Of a DNA stretch of 29,568 nt, positions 16,473 through 26,305 are shown piece after piece. The DNA lies in NCBI GenBank assembly GCA_964471535.1, contig CAYYHA010000032.1, positions 1 to 29,568 of the forward strand, written 5' to 3'. Position numbers and translations under genes: made by a program. How positions within the stretch are numbered: position 1 is the stretch's first letter; the number at the start of each line of letters is the position of its first letter. A model generated the notes under the pieces. That model worked only from the letters and a program-made list of their open reading frames with translations. It did not search any database and had not been told where the DNA came from. This stretch comes from CAYYHA01 sp964471535. GTDB taxonomy: Bacteria > Myxococcota > Myxococcia > SLRQ01.

Positions 16473-17579
16473 CTAGTCCTTGGCCCCTGTGCCCTTCGCT
16501 GGGCCGGGTGCCGGCGCCCCAGGCGGCGCCGGCCGTGGGCTGGGCGGCGGCGGGGTCTCGGGCAGGGAGCGGGGCCGGCGCGCGGGCGGCTTCTTCACCG
16601 TCCCCTTGGGCACGGCGGCATCCTCCTTCGCCTTCTTCAGCAGCTTCTGGTACTGGCGGCGGCACCGGCCGCGCTGCTTCGCCAGCCGGGCGTAGACGGC
16701 AAGGCGGTAGCGCTCCGGGACGATGTGGCAGAAGTTCACCTTGCCCCCGGCCTGGTAGCGGCGCTCCTTGGCGGCAAGTGTCCGGGCGAGCGCATCGAGC
16801 GCCTCGCCGGTCGGCTCCCCCGTAAGGTGTAAGAGATCGACGCCCTGACCGGAGAGTGGCTTTCCAGGAACGATGGGGGCGTCCTTGAGGGGAATGAAGG
16901 CATCGATGAGCGCCGGCGGGCTCGCCTCGCGGTCGGGCAGCGAGAAGGGAAAGACGCCGTCGCCCACCTTCAAGCCGGCCTCCCCCCGCTGCACCTTGAT
17001 CACCCAGGCCTTCCCCGCCTCGGAGCCGTCGGAGGAGACGTCGACGTGAGCCTGGGTCAGGAAGCGGTAGGCGGGGGGCACGCCTTGGTCGGCAAGGAAG
17101 CGCCAGGAGAGCGCCTCGACGTCGCGGTAGCGTGGCATGGGCCCCTCGAGGGGTGCCCCCCCGTAGCCTTCCTTCGGCTCCATGAAGGTGGCCTTCACCT
17201 TCCCGCCTTCCAGGACCACGTAGCGCCAGGAGAGCGCGGAGCCGGCGACCTCGAGCCAGATCACCCGCGCGTCGAGGGCCCGGGAGAGGCCCTCGGCGAG
17301 GGTGGGGTCTGCCCGCTCGGGCACCGCCTCGAGGAGGGTCACCCAGCCGCGTCTCGGCGGCAGGACGACGAGCCGGCGGGTTCCCGTCTTCTCGTTCCAG
17401 TAGGGGCTCTTCTGCGCGTCGGGCTGCTTCGCCCAGCCATCGAGGTACGACCGCACCGCCCGCGCCACCGCCTCCCCGTCCTGGGTCTTCACGAAGATCT
17501 GGCCCACGTTCCAAGCGGCCTGGGCGGGGCCGGCGGGCAGGAGAGCGAACAGGAGCGTGGAAATGATCACAGCGCGCAT
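16473..17579 (-). CDS. Exported protein of unknown function with Pro-rich tail
   Basis: 368 residues. Signal peptide MRAVIISTLLFALLPAGPAQA with likely cleavage before AWNVGQIF, so periplasmic or surface. The body is mixed alpha/beta with GTRRLVVLPPRRG, WRYVVLEGGKVKATF and HVDVSSDGSEAGKAWVIKVQ stretches but no motif I recognise; the two halves could be repeated small domains. Residues ~315-368 are Lys/Pro/Ala-rich (KKPPARRPRS, then Pro-rich) and probably disordered or cell-wall-interacting. ATG 17579 is taken as start; a GTG 12 nt upstream is possible. It converges on the Rhs gene with a 126-bp gap and is divergent from ccmE. A link to Rhs cannot be shown. Confidence 0.7.
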   Translation of the reverse strand: MRAVIISTLLFALLPAGPAQAAWNVGQIFVKTQDGEAVARAVRSYLDGWAKQPDAQKSPYWNEKTGTRRLVVLPPRRGWVTLLEAVPERADPTLAEGLSRALDARVIWLEVAGSALSWRYVVLEGGKVKATFMEPKEGYGGAPLEGPMPRYRDVEALSWRFLADQGVPPAYRFLTQAHVDVSSDGSEAGKAWVIKVQRGEAGLKVGDGVFPFSLPDREASPPALIDAFIPLKDAPIVPGKPLSGQGVDLLHLTGEPTGEALDALARTLAAKERRYQAGGKVNFCHIVPERYRLAVYARLAKQRGRCRRQYQKLLKKAKEDAAVPKGTVKKPPARRPRSLPETPPPPSPRPAPPGAPAPGPAKGTGAKD

Positions 17580-17688
17580 GCAGGTTCCCACTTACGCCAT
17601 GACGCCCCCCAGACCAAGGCATTCAGCCCCAGCGTGGCCTCGACCCCGGCGCCTGGGGGGCACAGTCCTCAGATCGCCCGGGCGGCGC

Positions 17689-17717
17689 TTGTCATTTCGC
17701 CGATTCGTGGCCATACA
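17689..17717 (+). promoter_or_regulatory. Candidate promoter of the ccm operon
   Basis: TTGTCA (17689-17694; 5 of 6), a 17-bp spacer and CATACA (17712-17717; 3 of 6). It sits about 100 bp upstream of ccmE in the gap between divergent genes. Confidence 0.4.
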
Positions 17718-17815
17718 CTTCGGGAACGGATCTTGCTCGCTTTGCCGGGGCGGCGTGCTGTGCGCGGCGCCCACCCGCCTTGACCCCCCGCTCATCGCAC
17801 AGGGAGAATGGAGCC

Positions 17816-18274
17816 ATGACCTCGAAGGTGTTGAAGATCGCGGCCTCTCTCGTGGTCGTCGGCGGCGCCCTCGTGTGGCTGGCGGGCGCCAGCCTGAAGG
17901 ACGATCTCGAGTACTACAAGAAGGTGGACGAGGTCATGGCCGACAAGGCCCGGTGGACGGGGCCGAAGCTGAAGATGGGTGGCCACGTCCCCAAGGGGTC
18001 CATCTTCAACAAGCCCGGCACCCTCGATTACATCTTCACCGTGGCCCACAACGGCGCCGAGGTGGAGGTGCACTACACCGGTGTGGTGCCCGATACCTTC
18101 AAGGACGGCTCAGAGGTGGTGGTGGCCGGACGCCTCACGCCCGAGGGCTACTTCGAGGCCAACGAGGTCATCGCAAAGTGTCCTTCGAAGTACGAGTCTC
18201 GCGGCAAGGGCAAGATGGTGGATCCCGAGGCTCCAACCGCCGAGGCGAACGCCTATGGCCGGCCAGGCAGCTGA
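17816..18274 (+). CDS. ccmE: Cytochrome c maturation heme chaperone CcmE, CxxxY variant
   Basis: 152 residues. CcmE is a periplasmic, membrane-anchored heme chaperone that takes heme from CcmC and delivers it to CcmF. One N-terminal membrane anchor (residues ~7-26), then an OB-fold beta barrel: GHVPKGSIFN, LDYIFTVAHNGAEVEVHYTG, VVPDTFKDGSEVVVAGRL and YFEANEVIAKCPSKYE. In ordinary CcmE the heme-binding residue is His within an HxxxY motif; here the position is Cys122, four residues before Tyr126, the CxxxY form known from Desulfovibrio-type systems. It is the first gene of the ccm operon, about 85 bp ahead of ccmF. The ATG follows a GGAG-containing leader. Identification is firm from sequence and context. 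Confidence 0.93.
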   Translation: MTSKVLKIAASLVVVGGALVWLAGASLKDDLEYYKKVDEVMADKARWTGPKLKMGGHVPKGSIFNKPGTLDYIFTVAHNGAEVEVHYTGVVPDTFKDGSEVVVAGRLTPEGYFEANEVIAKCPSKYESRGKGKMVDPEAPTAEANAYGRPGS

Positions 18275-18359
18275 AGGCATCCCGTCATCCTCCGGCCCAT
18301 GACGCTGCGGCTCCGGGTGGCAGAGCGAGCCGCCTAGCACGCGAAGGGACGATCCCACG

Positions 18360-20861
<2,502 letters not shown>

Positions 20862-20868
20862 CGCGACG

Positions 20869-21534
20869 ATGGCAGGCACCCACGAGGACCTCGAGATCGC
20901 CTTTCCCGGCGCCCGGCGGCGCGTAGGCTGGACGCCCTATGTCATCGGAGCGGGCCTCGGCTTCGCCTTCGTCCTCGGCTTCGCCGACCGGGCCGACCCG
21001 CCGGCGGCCCGGATCGCACTCGCCTTGGGAAGCGCCGCCTTCGCCGTAGCCATCCTCTTGGTGGGACAGGTGGTGCTCACCCTGCGGGGCCGGCGACGCT
21101 TCGCCTTCCTGGAACACCTCCCCACCCACGAAGCCCTCGAGGAGGAGAAGCGGCAGGTACTCCTCGCACTGAAGGAGATCGAGTTCGACCACGCGATGAA
21201 CAAGATCAACGACGAGGATTACCGCGAGCTGAAGAAGCGCTACGAGGCGCTCGCGCTGAAGGTGCTGAAGGCGATCGACGAGGACCGGAAGACCTGGCTG
21301 GGACGGGCCACGGGTACAGCCGAGGCCTACCTGAAGAAGAAGGGGCTTGGCCTGCCCCCTGCCCCCGCGCCCGCCGAGGCGGCCGAGCAACGCGCAGGGC
21401 CGAGCGAGGCCTCCCCCTCTTCCACGGGAGACGCTGCAGCCCCACCGCGCCGCTGCCCCGAGTGTGAGACCGCCAACGACGACGACGCGCGCTTCTGCAA
21501 GCGCTGCGGGACGAAGCTGGAGGCGGAGCCATGA
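20869..21534 (+). CDS. Membrane protein with CcmI-like helices and C-terminal zinc ribbon, in ccm operon
   Basis: 221 residues. Two membrane segments (about residues 22-40 and 48-66), then a long charged helical region in which EIEFDHAMNKINDEDYRELK resembles the helical-hairpin motif of CcmI-type proteins, an Ala/Pro-rich linker, and a zinc ribbon near the C-terminus: CPEC near residue 195 and CKRC near 210 (CxxC-x11-CxxC). The ribbon suggests zinc binding on the cytoplasmic side. Not a known Ccm subunit, but position between ccmF-ccmH and ccmA makes a role in heme or apocytochrome handling likely. Its last codons overlap the next ATG (ATGA), so the two are coupled. Function inferred from context only. 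Confidence 0.75.
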   Translation: MAGTHEDLEIAFPGARRRVGWTPYVIGAGLGFAFVLGFADRADPPAARIALALGSAAFAVAILLVGQVVLTLRGRRRFAFLEHLPTHEALEEEKRQVLLALKEIEFDHAMNKINDEDYRELKKRYEALALKVLKAIDEDRKTWLGRATGTAEAYLKKKGLGLPPAPAPAEAAEQRAGPSEASPSSTGDAAAPPRRCPECETANDDDARFCKRCGTKLEAEP

Positions 21535-22697
21535 GGCGTTCGGCACGGCTCCTCTTCGCAGCGGCGGCCGGGTTGGCCGGACTCGTCGCTGCGGGGCTCG
21601 GCCAGCCTTCGGAGGCGGCGGCCCCCAAGGATACCGTCGTGGTCACCGTGACCGAGAACGGCAAGCCCGCCGCGGGGGTGGACGTGCGGGTGCTCGGTGA
21701 ACCGCCTGGCGGCGGCGAGGTCGAATACGGCCGGGCCTCCACCGGCCCGGACGGCCGGGTGTCGATCCAGGTCCCCTATCGGGTCGGCCTCGTCCTGCAC
21801 GCCGAGGCGCGCTACCAGGACGTCCTGTACAAGAGTTCCGAAGCCAGCTTCGGAGCGGACCCAAACCTAGGCGTCGAGCTTGCAGTGCAGGTCTTCGAGC
21901 GTGCTGCTGCGGCGACCCTCTCCGATCTTTCGCTCGGCAGCAGCTCGCACCTCCTCGTGGAGTACACCGGGGACGCCCTCGATATCACCGCCATCTTCGA
22001 CGTCGTGAACGGCAGCAAGGCCACCTTCAAGACGGAAGAGGGCCTGCTCTTCCCCCTCCCCCAGGGCTTCACCGAGGTGAAGGGTGTGGGCGGCAAACCC
22101 CTCGAGTCGAACGACCGCGGTGCCGTGGTCCCGTGGCCGCTCTTGCCCGGGAGCAACGAGGTGCAGTTTCGCTTCAAGCTGCCGCACCAGGACGGCCACG
22201 TCGACTACGTGCAGCCGCTGCCTATCCGCGCGGGGCGCATACGGCTCATCATCGACGAAGCTCCGGAGCTGGAGGTGAAGGGTGCGCAGGTGCTCGGGCA
22301 AGAAACGCGCGAGAGCCAGGGCCGGAAGCTTCGGGTGGTGGAGCTTCGGCCTGCCGAGGGCACCCTCCGCTTCACCCTTGAAGGGGTCCCCTATCAGCGC
22401 TACGTGGCGCGCTGGTATGCGGCAGGGCTCTCACTCTTCCTCCTCCTCGGAGGCGTCGCGCTGGCCATCACCGGCCGCGGAGGAAAGACTCGGGACGCCG
22501 CGCGCATCGCCGCGGTGGAACAGGAGAAAGCAGCGCTCCTCGCCGAGCTCGAGGTCCTCGAACGCGAGCGTCGGGAGGGAGAGATCGACGATGAAGCCTA
22601 TGCGGAGGATCGCGAGGCGATCCTGGAAAACCTCGCCGCGGTGCTGCGAGAGCTCGAAGAGAGCGAGTGTGCAGGCCCGAAGGATGCCGCTGCTTAG
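21531..22697 (+). CDS. Exported membrane-anchored protein with Ig-like domain and CcmI-like coil, in ccm operon
   Basis: 388 residues. Signal peptide (MRRSARLLFAAAAGLAGLVA, cleavage near EAAAPK), a carboxypeptidase-regulatory-like or Ig-like domain at ~33-100 (VVVTVTENGKPAAGVDVRVL, TGPDGRVSIQVP), a periplasmic beta-rich region with little similarity to known families, one membrane helix at ~297-317 (YAAGLSLFLLLGGVALAITG) and a cytoplasmic tail with VEQEKAALLAELEVLERERR and EIDDEAYAEDREAILENL, again CcmI-like. The arrangement, periplasmic domain, one span and a helical tail, suggests a scaffold for the Ccm complex. The start is fixed by the ATGA overlap with the zinc-ribbon gene. Function is inferred from operon position. 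Confidence 0.75.
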   Translation: MRRSARLLFAAAAGLAGLVAAGLGQPSEAAAPKDTVVVTVTENGKPAAGVDVRVLGEPPGGGEVEYGRASTGPDGRVSIQVPYRVGLVLHAEARYQDVLYKSSEASFGADPNLGVELAVQVFERAAAATLSDLSLGSSSHLLVEYTGDALDITAIFDVVNGSKATFKTEEGLLFPLPQGFTEVKGVGGKPLESNDRGAVVPWPLLPGSNEVQFRFKLPHQDGHVDYVQPLPIRAGRIRLIIDEAPELEVKGAQVLGQETRESQGRKLRVVELRPAEGTLRFTLEGVPYQRYVARWYAAGLSLFLLLGGVALAITGRGGKTRDAARIAAVEQEKAALLAELEVLERERREGEIDDEAYAEDREAILENLAAVLRELEESECAGPKDAAA

Positions 22698-22729
22698 CCC
22701 GGTTCGATGAGTGCGCCCATCCCCGGCTC

Positions 22730-23461
22730 ATGTCCTTCTCCACCGTCAGCATCGAGCGTGTGACGCGCGTCTACGGGCGCACCCGAGCGTTGGCGGGCGT
22801 CGACCTCCGGCTGCAGAGCGGCACGGTGACGGCTCTACTCGGTCCCAACGGCGCCGGGAAGAGCACCCTCCTCCACATCCTCTCCACCCTGATGCTTCCG
22901 AGTTCGGGTCGTATTCGGTACGGCGAGGTGGATCACGGACGCGCCGCGGAGACGCTGCGGGGCGAGATCGGCCTCGTCTCGCATGCCACCTTGGTCTATC
23001 CGCCGCTCTCGGCCTTGGAGAACCTCGACTTCTTCGGGCGCCTCTACGGGGTCCGCGGGCGTAAGGAACGTGCTCGAACCCTGTTGAGGCAGGTGGGCCT
23101 CGCCGAAAGCGCCTGGACGCGACCGGCTGCAACCTACAGCCGTGGCATGCTGCAGCGCCTCGCCCTCGCGCGCGCCCTCCTACCCGATCCCCGGCTCCTC
23201 CTCCTCGACGAGCCGTTCACCGGGCTCGACCGCGATGCGAGCGTGCGGCTAATGGAGATTCTGCGGGACGTGCGCGGGCAGGGGCGCATCGTCCTCCTCG
23301 TCACCCACGACCTCGAGGGCGCGGCGCAGCTCGCCGACCGTGTTGCCATCCTCTCCCGCGGCCGCATCGCCGAGATCCTCGACGGCCCGCTCGATGGGGC
23401 TGCCCTGGCCGAGGCCTACCTCGAGCACACCGCCGCGGTGAGCGCGGAGTCGACTCGCTGA
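22730..23461 (+). CDS. ccmA: Heme exporter ATP-binding protein CcmA
   Basis: 243 residues, ABC-transporter ATPase. Walker A GPNGAGKST (38-46), a Q-loop region, signature YSRGMLQRLALARALL, Walker B LLLLDEPFTGLD and the switch His in VTHDLEG. With CcmB it forms the CcmAB(C) ABC unit whose ATP hydrolysis releases holo-CcmE from CcmC. It is about 35 residues longer than E. coli CcmA, mainly by an extended C-terminus (DGAALAEAYLEHTAAV). The assignment rests on context, because CcmA cannot be told from other ABC ATPases by motifs alone. The ATG at 22730 lacks a clear ribosome site; an alternative in-frame GTG at 22667 overlaps the previous gene. The stop TGA overlaps the ATG of ccmB. Confidence 0.92.
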   Translation: MSFSTVSIERVTRVYGRTRALAGVDLRLQSGTVTALLGPNGAGKSTLLHILSTLMLPSSGRIRYGEVDHGRAAETLRGEIGLVSHATLVYPPLSALENLDFFGRLYGVRGRKERARTLLRQVGLAESAWTRPAATYSRGMLQRLALARALLPDPRLLLLDEPFTGLDRDASVRLMEILRDVRGQGRIVLLVTHDLEGAAQLADRVAILSRGRIAEILDGPLDGAALAEAYLEHTAAVSAESTR

Positions 23462-24141
23462 TGCGTACCTTCTGCGAGGCGCTGGCGGTGCTGCGGAAGG
23501 ACCTGCTCGCGGAGCTCCGCAGCGGCGAGGTGCTCCTCTCGATGCTCCTCTTCTCCGTCCTCGTCGTCCTCGTCTTCAGCTTCTCTTTCGTCCGTGGGGG
23601 CGCCCCTCTGCCCGACGTGGCGGCGGGCATCCTCTGGGTCTCGCTGGCCTTCGCCGGCACCCTGGGCCTCTCCCGCGCTTGGGACCGCGAGCGCGAGGCA
23701 GACGGACTCCGTGCCCTGCTCCTTTCACCCGCGGCCCGCGGCGCCATCTACCTGGGGAAGGTCGCGGGGATCTTCGTCTTCCTCGTGCTCACCGGCGCGG
23801 TGATCGTGCCGCTGGTGGCGCTCCTCTTCGACGTGCCGCTCTTCGCCCTGGGCGGCCGCCTTTTTCTGGTGCTGGGCCTGGGCCTGTGCGGCTTCTCCAT
23901 CGTGGGTGCCTTCTTCGGTGCGCTCATGGCCCGCAGCCGGGCGCGCGACCTGCTCCTCTTCATCGTGCTCTACCCGCTGCTCTTCCCCGTCTTCATCGCG
24001 GGGGTCATGGCCTCCGCCCAGGTCTTCAGCGCCCATCCCAATCTGAATCGGCTCGAGTTCTTCACCGGGATGCTGGTCGCCTACGACGCCATCATGCTGG
24101 TGGTCGCGCTGTGGACCTTCGACCGCCTCGTGACCGACTGA
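23461..24141 (+). CDS. ccmB: Heme exporter membrane protein CcmB
   Basis: 226 residues, six predicted membrane spans, matching the CcmB length and layout. The N-terminal amphipathic FCEALAVLRKDLLAELRSGE is followed by SMLLFSVLVVLVFSFSFV, SLAFAGTLGLSRAWDRERE (characteristic of CcmB), LLLSPAARGAIYLGKV and LLFPVFIAGVMASAQV. It is the permease of the CcmAB transporter in the inner membrane. TGATG overlap with ccmA fixes the start at 23461. A short GC hairpin and a 131-bp gap separate it from ccmC. Confidence 0.93.
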   Translation: MRTFCEALAVLRKDLLAELRSGEVLLSMLLFSVLVVLVFSFSFVRGGAPLPDVAAGILWVSLAFAGTLGLSRAWDREREADGLRALLLSPAARGAIYLGKVAGIFVFLVLTGAVIVPLVALLFDVPLFALGGRLFLVLGLGLCGFSIVGAFFGALMARSRARDLLLFIVLYPLLFPVFIAGVMASAQVFSAHPNLNRLEFFTGMLVAYDAIMLVVALWTFDRLVTD

Positions 24142-24150
24142 GATCCCCCT

Positions 24151-24170
24151 GCGCCGGCGGCTGCCGGCGC
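24151..24170. other. Perfect GC hairpin after ccmB
   Basis: GCGCCGGC, loop GGCT and GCCGGCGC form a perfect 8-bp stem about 9 nt beyond the ccmB stop. No T-tract follows. Possible mRNA-stabilising or attenuating element between ccmB and ccmC. Confidence 0.4.
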
Positions 24171-24272
24171 CGCCCCGTGCTCCCAAGGTCTGGAAGTCGC
24201 AACGCCACACCCCATGACGCCATCCGCCGTTGACCCTAAACTGTCGCCACGCTCCGGGCCGGGAAGGATCCC

Positions 24273-24956
24273 ATGAAGCAGGCGCTCTTCATTCTAGGAC
24301 TCGCCGCCGCCTTCGGCCTCATGGCCTACGGCACCTATCTCGCCTTCTACGTCGCACCCATCGAGGCGCAGATGGGTTTCATCCAGAAGATCTTCTATTT
24401 CCACGTGCCCGTAGCCTGGAACATGTTCCTGGGCGTGGGCATCGCGGCGGGCGCGAGCATCTGGTACCTCGTCACTCGGAAGGAGAGCGCCGACCGTGCC
24501 GCCTGGGCCGCGGCGGAATTGGGCGCCCTCTTCGGGCTCATGGTCATGGTGACCGGTCCCCTGTGGGCGTGGAAGGCGTGGGGGCGGCCATGGGTGTGGG
24601 ACGTGCGCCTGACCTCGAGCCTCCTCGTCTGGCTGATCATGCTCGCCTACCTGGCAGTCCGCAGCTTCGGAGGGCCAAGCGCCCGATCCCTCGCTGCCGG
24701 GCTGGCCATCTTCGCGGTGGTGCAGGTGCCGCTCATCTACTACTCGGTGGACATCTGGCGGGGCACGCACCCCCAGCGGCTGGTGGCGAAGGGCGCCCTC
24801 GAGCCGGAGATGCGCGCGGCCCTCTACACCTGCGCCTTCGGCTTCCTCGCCCTCTTCTTCACCCTCTATGCGGTGCGACTCGGGGTGGGCCGGGCGCGGG
24901 CGGAGATGGATGCGCTCTATCTCCTCGCCGAAGAGGCGGGGTTGGAGGAGGGATGA
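24273..24956 (+). CDS. ccmC: Heme transport membrane protein CcmC
   Basis: 227 residues, six membrane spans. CcmC presents heme in a WWD-type loop to CcmE; the loop here is WGRPWVWDVRLTSSLLVWL, and the flanking histidines appear as FYFHVPVAWN and RGTHPQR. Family length and order are normal. It loads CcmE in the CcmABCDE step. Start ATG 24273 follows GGAAGG 5 nt upstream. The stop overlaps the next ATG (ATGA), coupling it to the CcmD-like gene. Confidence 0.95.
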   Translation: MKQALFILGLAAAFGLMAYGTYLAFYVAPIEAQMGFIQKIFYFHVPVAWNMFLGVGIAAGASIWYLVTRKESADRAAWAAAELGALFGLMVMVTGPLWAWKAWGRPWVWDVRLTSSLLVWLIMLAYLAVRSFGGPSARSLAAGLAIFAVVQVPLIYYSVDIWRGTHPQRLVAKGALEPEMRAALYTCAFGFLALFFTLYAVRLGVGRARAEMDALYLLAEEAGLEEG

Positions 24957-25435
24957 AGCACACGCGCAAGACGATGGGAACGTTCCGATGGCCCGGCCTG
25001 CTGGCCGCACTCCTCTGCCTCGTCGCGGCGGGGCTCGCGGGGCCGGCCTGGGGGCAGGCAGCAGCGGACCCCGGTTCCGGTGCCTCGGGTCCGCACGCGG
25101 CCGAGGCCACGCCCCCCTCGAAGGCTGGCGGCGGAACGGATCTGGCTGCTGAAGGCAAGGGCACCACCACGAGGCCACCGGAAGCCGGCGCGCCGCCCAC
25201 CCAAGCTGCCACGGAAGAGACGCCGCCGGCCCGCAAGGCCCCGGAAGGCTTCACCCGCGTCTCCGGGCCCGCTCCGGCGCAGGAGGCCCTGAAGGCCCCA
25301 CCTCTGGTGATCGTCTCCTATCTGTTCATCTGGCTTGGCACTTTCCTCTACCTCTTTCTCCTCTGGCGACGGCAGCGGCGCATCGCCGCCGAGATCGAAT
25401 CCCTGAAGGCCCGGCTGGCCCACCTGGAGTCCTGA
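24953..25435 (+). CDS. Extended CcmD-like protein with signal-like segment and Pro/Ala linker
   Basis: 160 residues. Residues ~12-34 are a hydrophobic signal-like segment (PGLLAALLCLVAAGLAG, then PAWGQAA); ~36-110 are a low-complexity Ala/Pro/Gly/Thr linker; the last ~45 hold a membrane helix and basic coil, VIVSYLFIWLGTFLYLFLLW then RRQRRIAAEIESLKARL, which is the whole architecture of CcmD. CcmD is a small inner-membrane helper that promotes release of holo-CcmE. The position just after ccmC, with ATGA overlap and GGAGGAGGG before the start, supports the role. Ordinary CcmD is about 50-70 residues, so the N-terminal two thirds are extra. No similarity claimed beyond the helix pattern. Confidence 0.75.
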   Translation: MKHTRKTMGTFRWPGLLAALLCLVAAGLAGPAWGQAAADPGSGASGPHAAEATPPSKAGGGTDLAAEGKGTTTRPPEAGAPPTQAATEETPPARKAPEGFTRVSGPAPAQEALKAPPLVIVSYLFIWLGTFLYLFLLWRRQRRIAAEIESLKARLAHLES

Positions 25436-25552
25436 CGCAAAACCACCCCTCTGTGCGCGCACCCGGCCGCAGCCTTTCGGCCCAACCGGGCGCCGCAAGT
25501 CCAGAGCCCGAGCCGCCGCCATCGTCCCCAAACCGTCGTCTGGAGGCATCGC

Positions 25553-25732
25553 ATGGAACTGCCCGGTCCCTCCCACATCATCTACATCCCCGCTGTCTTC
25601 CTGTTGGGCCTGGTGATCGGCTGGATCTTCGGCAGCCGTGCGGCACGCAACGAGATCCTTCACGAGCAGGAGCGCGCCCGCGCCCGCGAGAAGCGTCGCG
25701 CCGAGCGCCGCGCCCGAGCACAGCAGGATTGA
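25553..25732 (+). CDS. 59-residue single-span membrane protein, unknown
   Basis: MELPGPSHIIYIPAVFLLGL begins the protein, whose one membrane helix (about 9-27) contains a GxxxG-like GLVIGWIFG stretch. A highly charged helical tail (HEQERARAREKRRAERRARA) follows, probably cytoplasmic and with coiled-coil or RNA-binding potential. A strong ribosome site (GGAGG, 6 nt upstream) and a clean stop support translation. It lies 117 bp after the CcmD-like gene on the same strand and may belong to the same transcript; its layout echoes the CcmD-type helix-plus-basic-coil. No family recognised. Confidence 0.7.
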   Translation: MELPGPSHIIYIPAVFLLGLVIGWIFGSRAARNEILHEQERARAREKRRAERRARAQQD

Positions 25733-25794
25733 GAGCCTGCGGCCAGGTGGCCACGGCACCGAGGGGCACGGCCGGCCGGGAGGCAGGGGTACGC

Positions 25795-25822
25795 TTGACA
25801 CGGGCGGCCTGCCGCGCAGACT
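25795..25822 (+). promoter_or_regulatory. Candidate promoter of the A-type Fe-S carrier gene
   Basis: A perfect -35 TTGACA (25795-25800), then CAGACT (25817-25822; 3 of 6) at 16 bp, or AGACTA at 17 bp. Transcription would begin within a few bases of the first ATG at 25832. Confidence 0.45.
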
Positions 25823-25831
25823 AGGGCTACG

Positions 25832-26236
25832 ATGCCTGCTCAACCATCCCCCGACGAGGCGAAGAGGAACGAGGCGCCCCTCGACGAGGCTCCGACGCAG
25901 CGGCCGGCGAGCGGGCCGGTGCGGCTCACCGAGGCGGCGCGCGAGCGCATGAAGGCCGCGCTCGCCGAGGAGGGGAAGGACGGCTATGGCATCCGCATCG
26001 GCGTGGTCGGCGGCGGCTGCGCCGGCTTCCAGTACGCGCTCGACTTCGAGAATACGGCGCGGCCCGGCGATACGGTGTGGGAGGAGGCGGGGCTCACCCT
26101 CTACGTGGACAAGCTCTCGGTCATGTACCTCACGGGCACCGAGATCGACTTCGTCACCGATCTCTTGGGCGCGGGCTTCAAGTTCTCGAATCCCAACGTG
26201 ACGACCACCTGTGGCTGCGGACAGTCCTTCGCCTGA
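25832..26236 (+). CDS. A-type iron-sulfur cluster carrier (IscA/ErpA/HesB family)
   Basis: 134 residues. A-type carriers hold Fe-S clusters through three Cys and hand them to apoproteins in the cytoplasm. The three ligands are Cys63 in GGGCAGFQY and Cys127/Cys129 in TCGCGQSF. The fold-defining LTEAARERMKAAL, YGIRIGVVGGG and TEIDFVTDLLGAGFKFSNPN are present; the last resembles ErpA. The family usually begins near RLTEAA, so the first ~29 residues (Pro/Glu-rich) are an extension or are untranslated: an in-frame GTG at 25919 would give a normal-length protein. The following gene is the MBL-fold hydrolase, 69 bp on. Which subgroup (IscA, ErpA, SufA) is not determined. Confidence 0.92.
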   Translation: MPAQPSPDEAKRNEAPLDEAPTQRPASGPVRLTEAARERMKAALAEEGKDGYGIRIGVVGGGCAGFQYALDFENTARPGDTVWEEAGLTLYVDKLSVMYLTGTEIDFVTDLLGAGFKFSNPNVTTTCGCGQSFA

Positions 26237-26305
26237 AGGCCCCACGCGGGCCTTCCCCGTGCACCGCGCCGGCCGCGCGCCGCTTCACACCCGATCGACT
26301 GGACC

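Noticed and set aside
16324..17622. A 432-codon minus-strand frame overlapping the exported protein gene.
   Set aside because: The Arg/Gly/Pro-rich translation has no signal peptide, while the alternative frame has a clear signal peptide and balanced composition.
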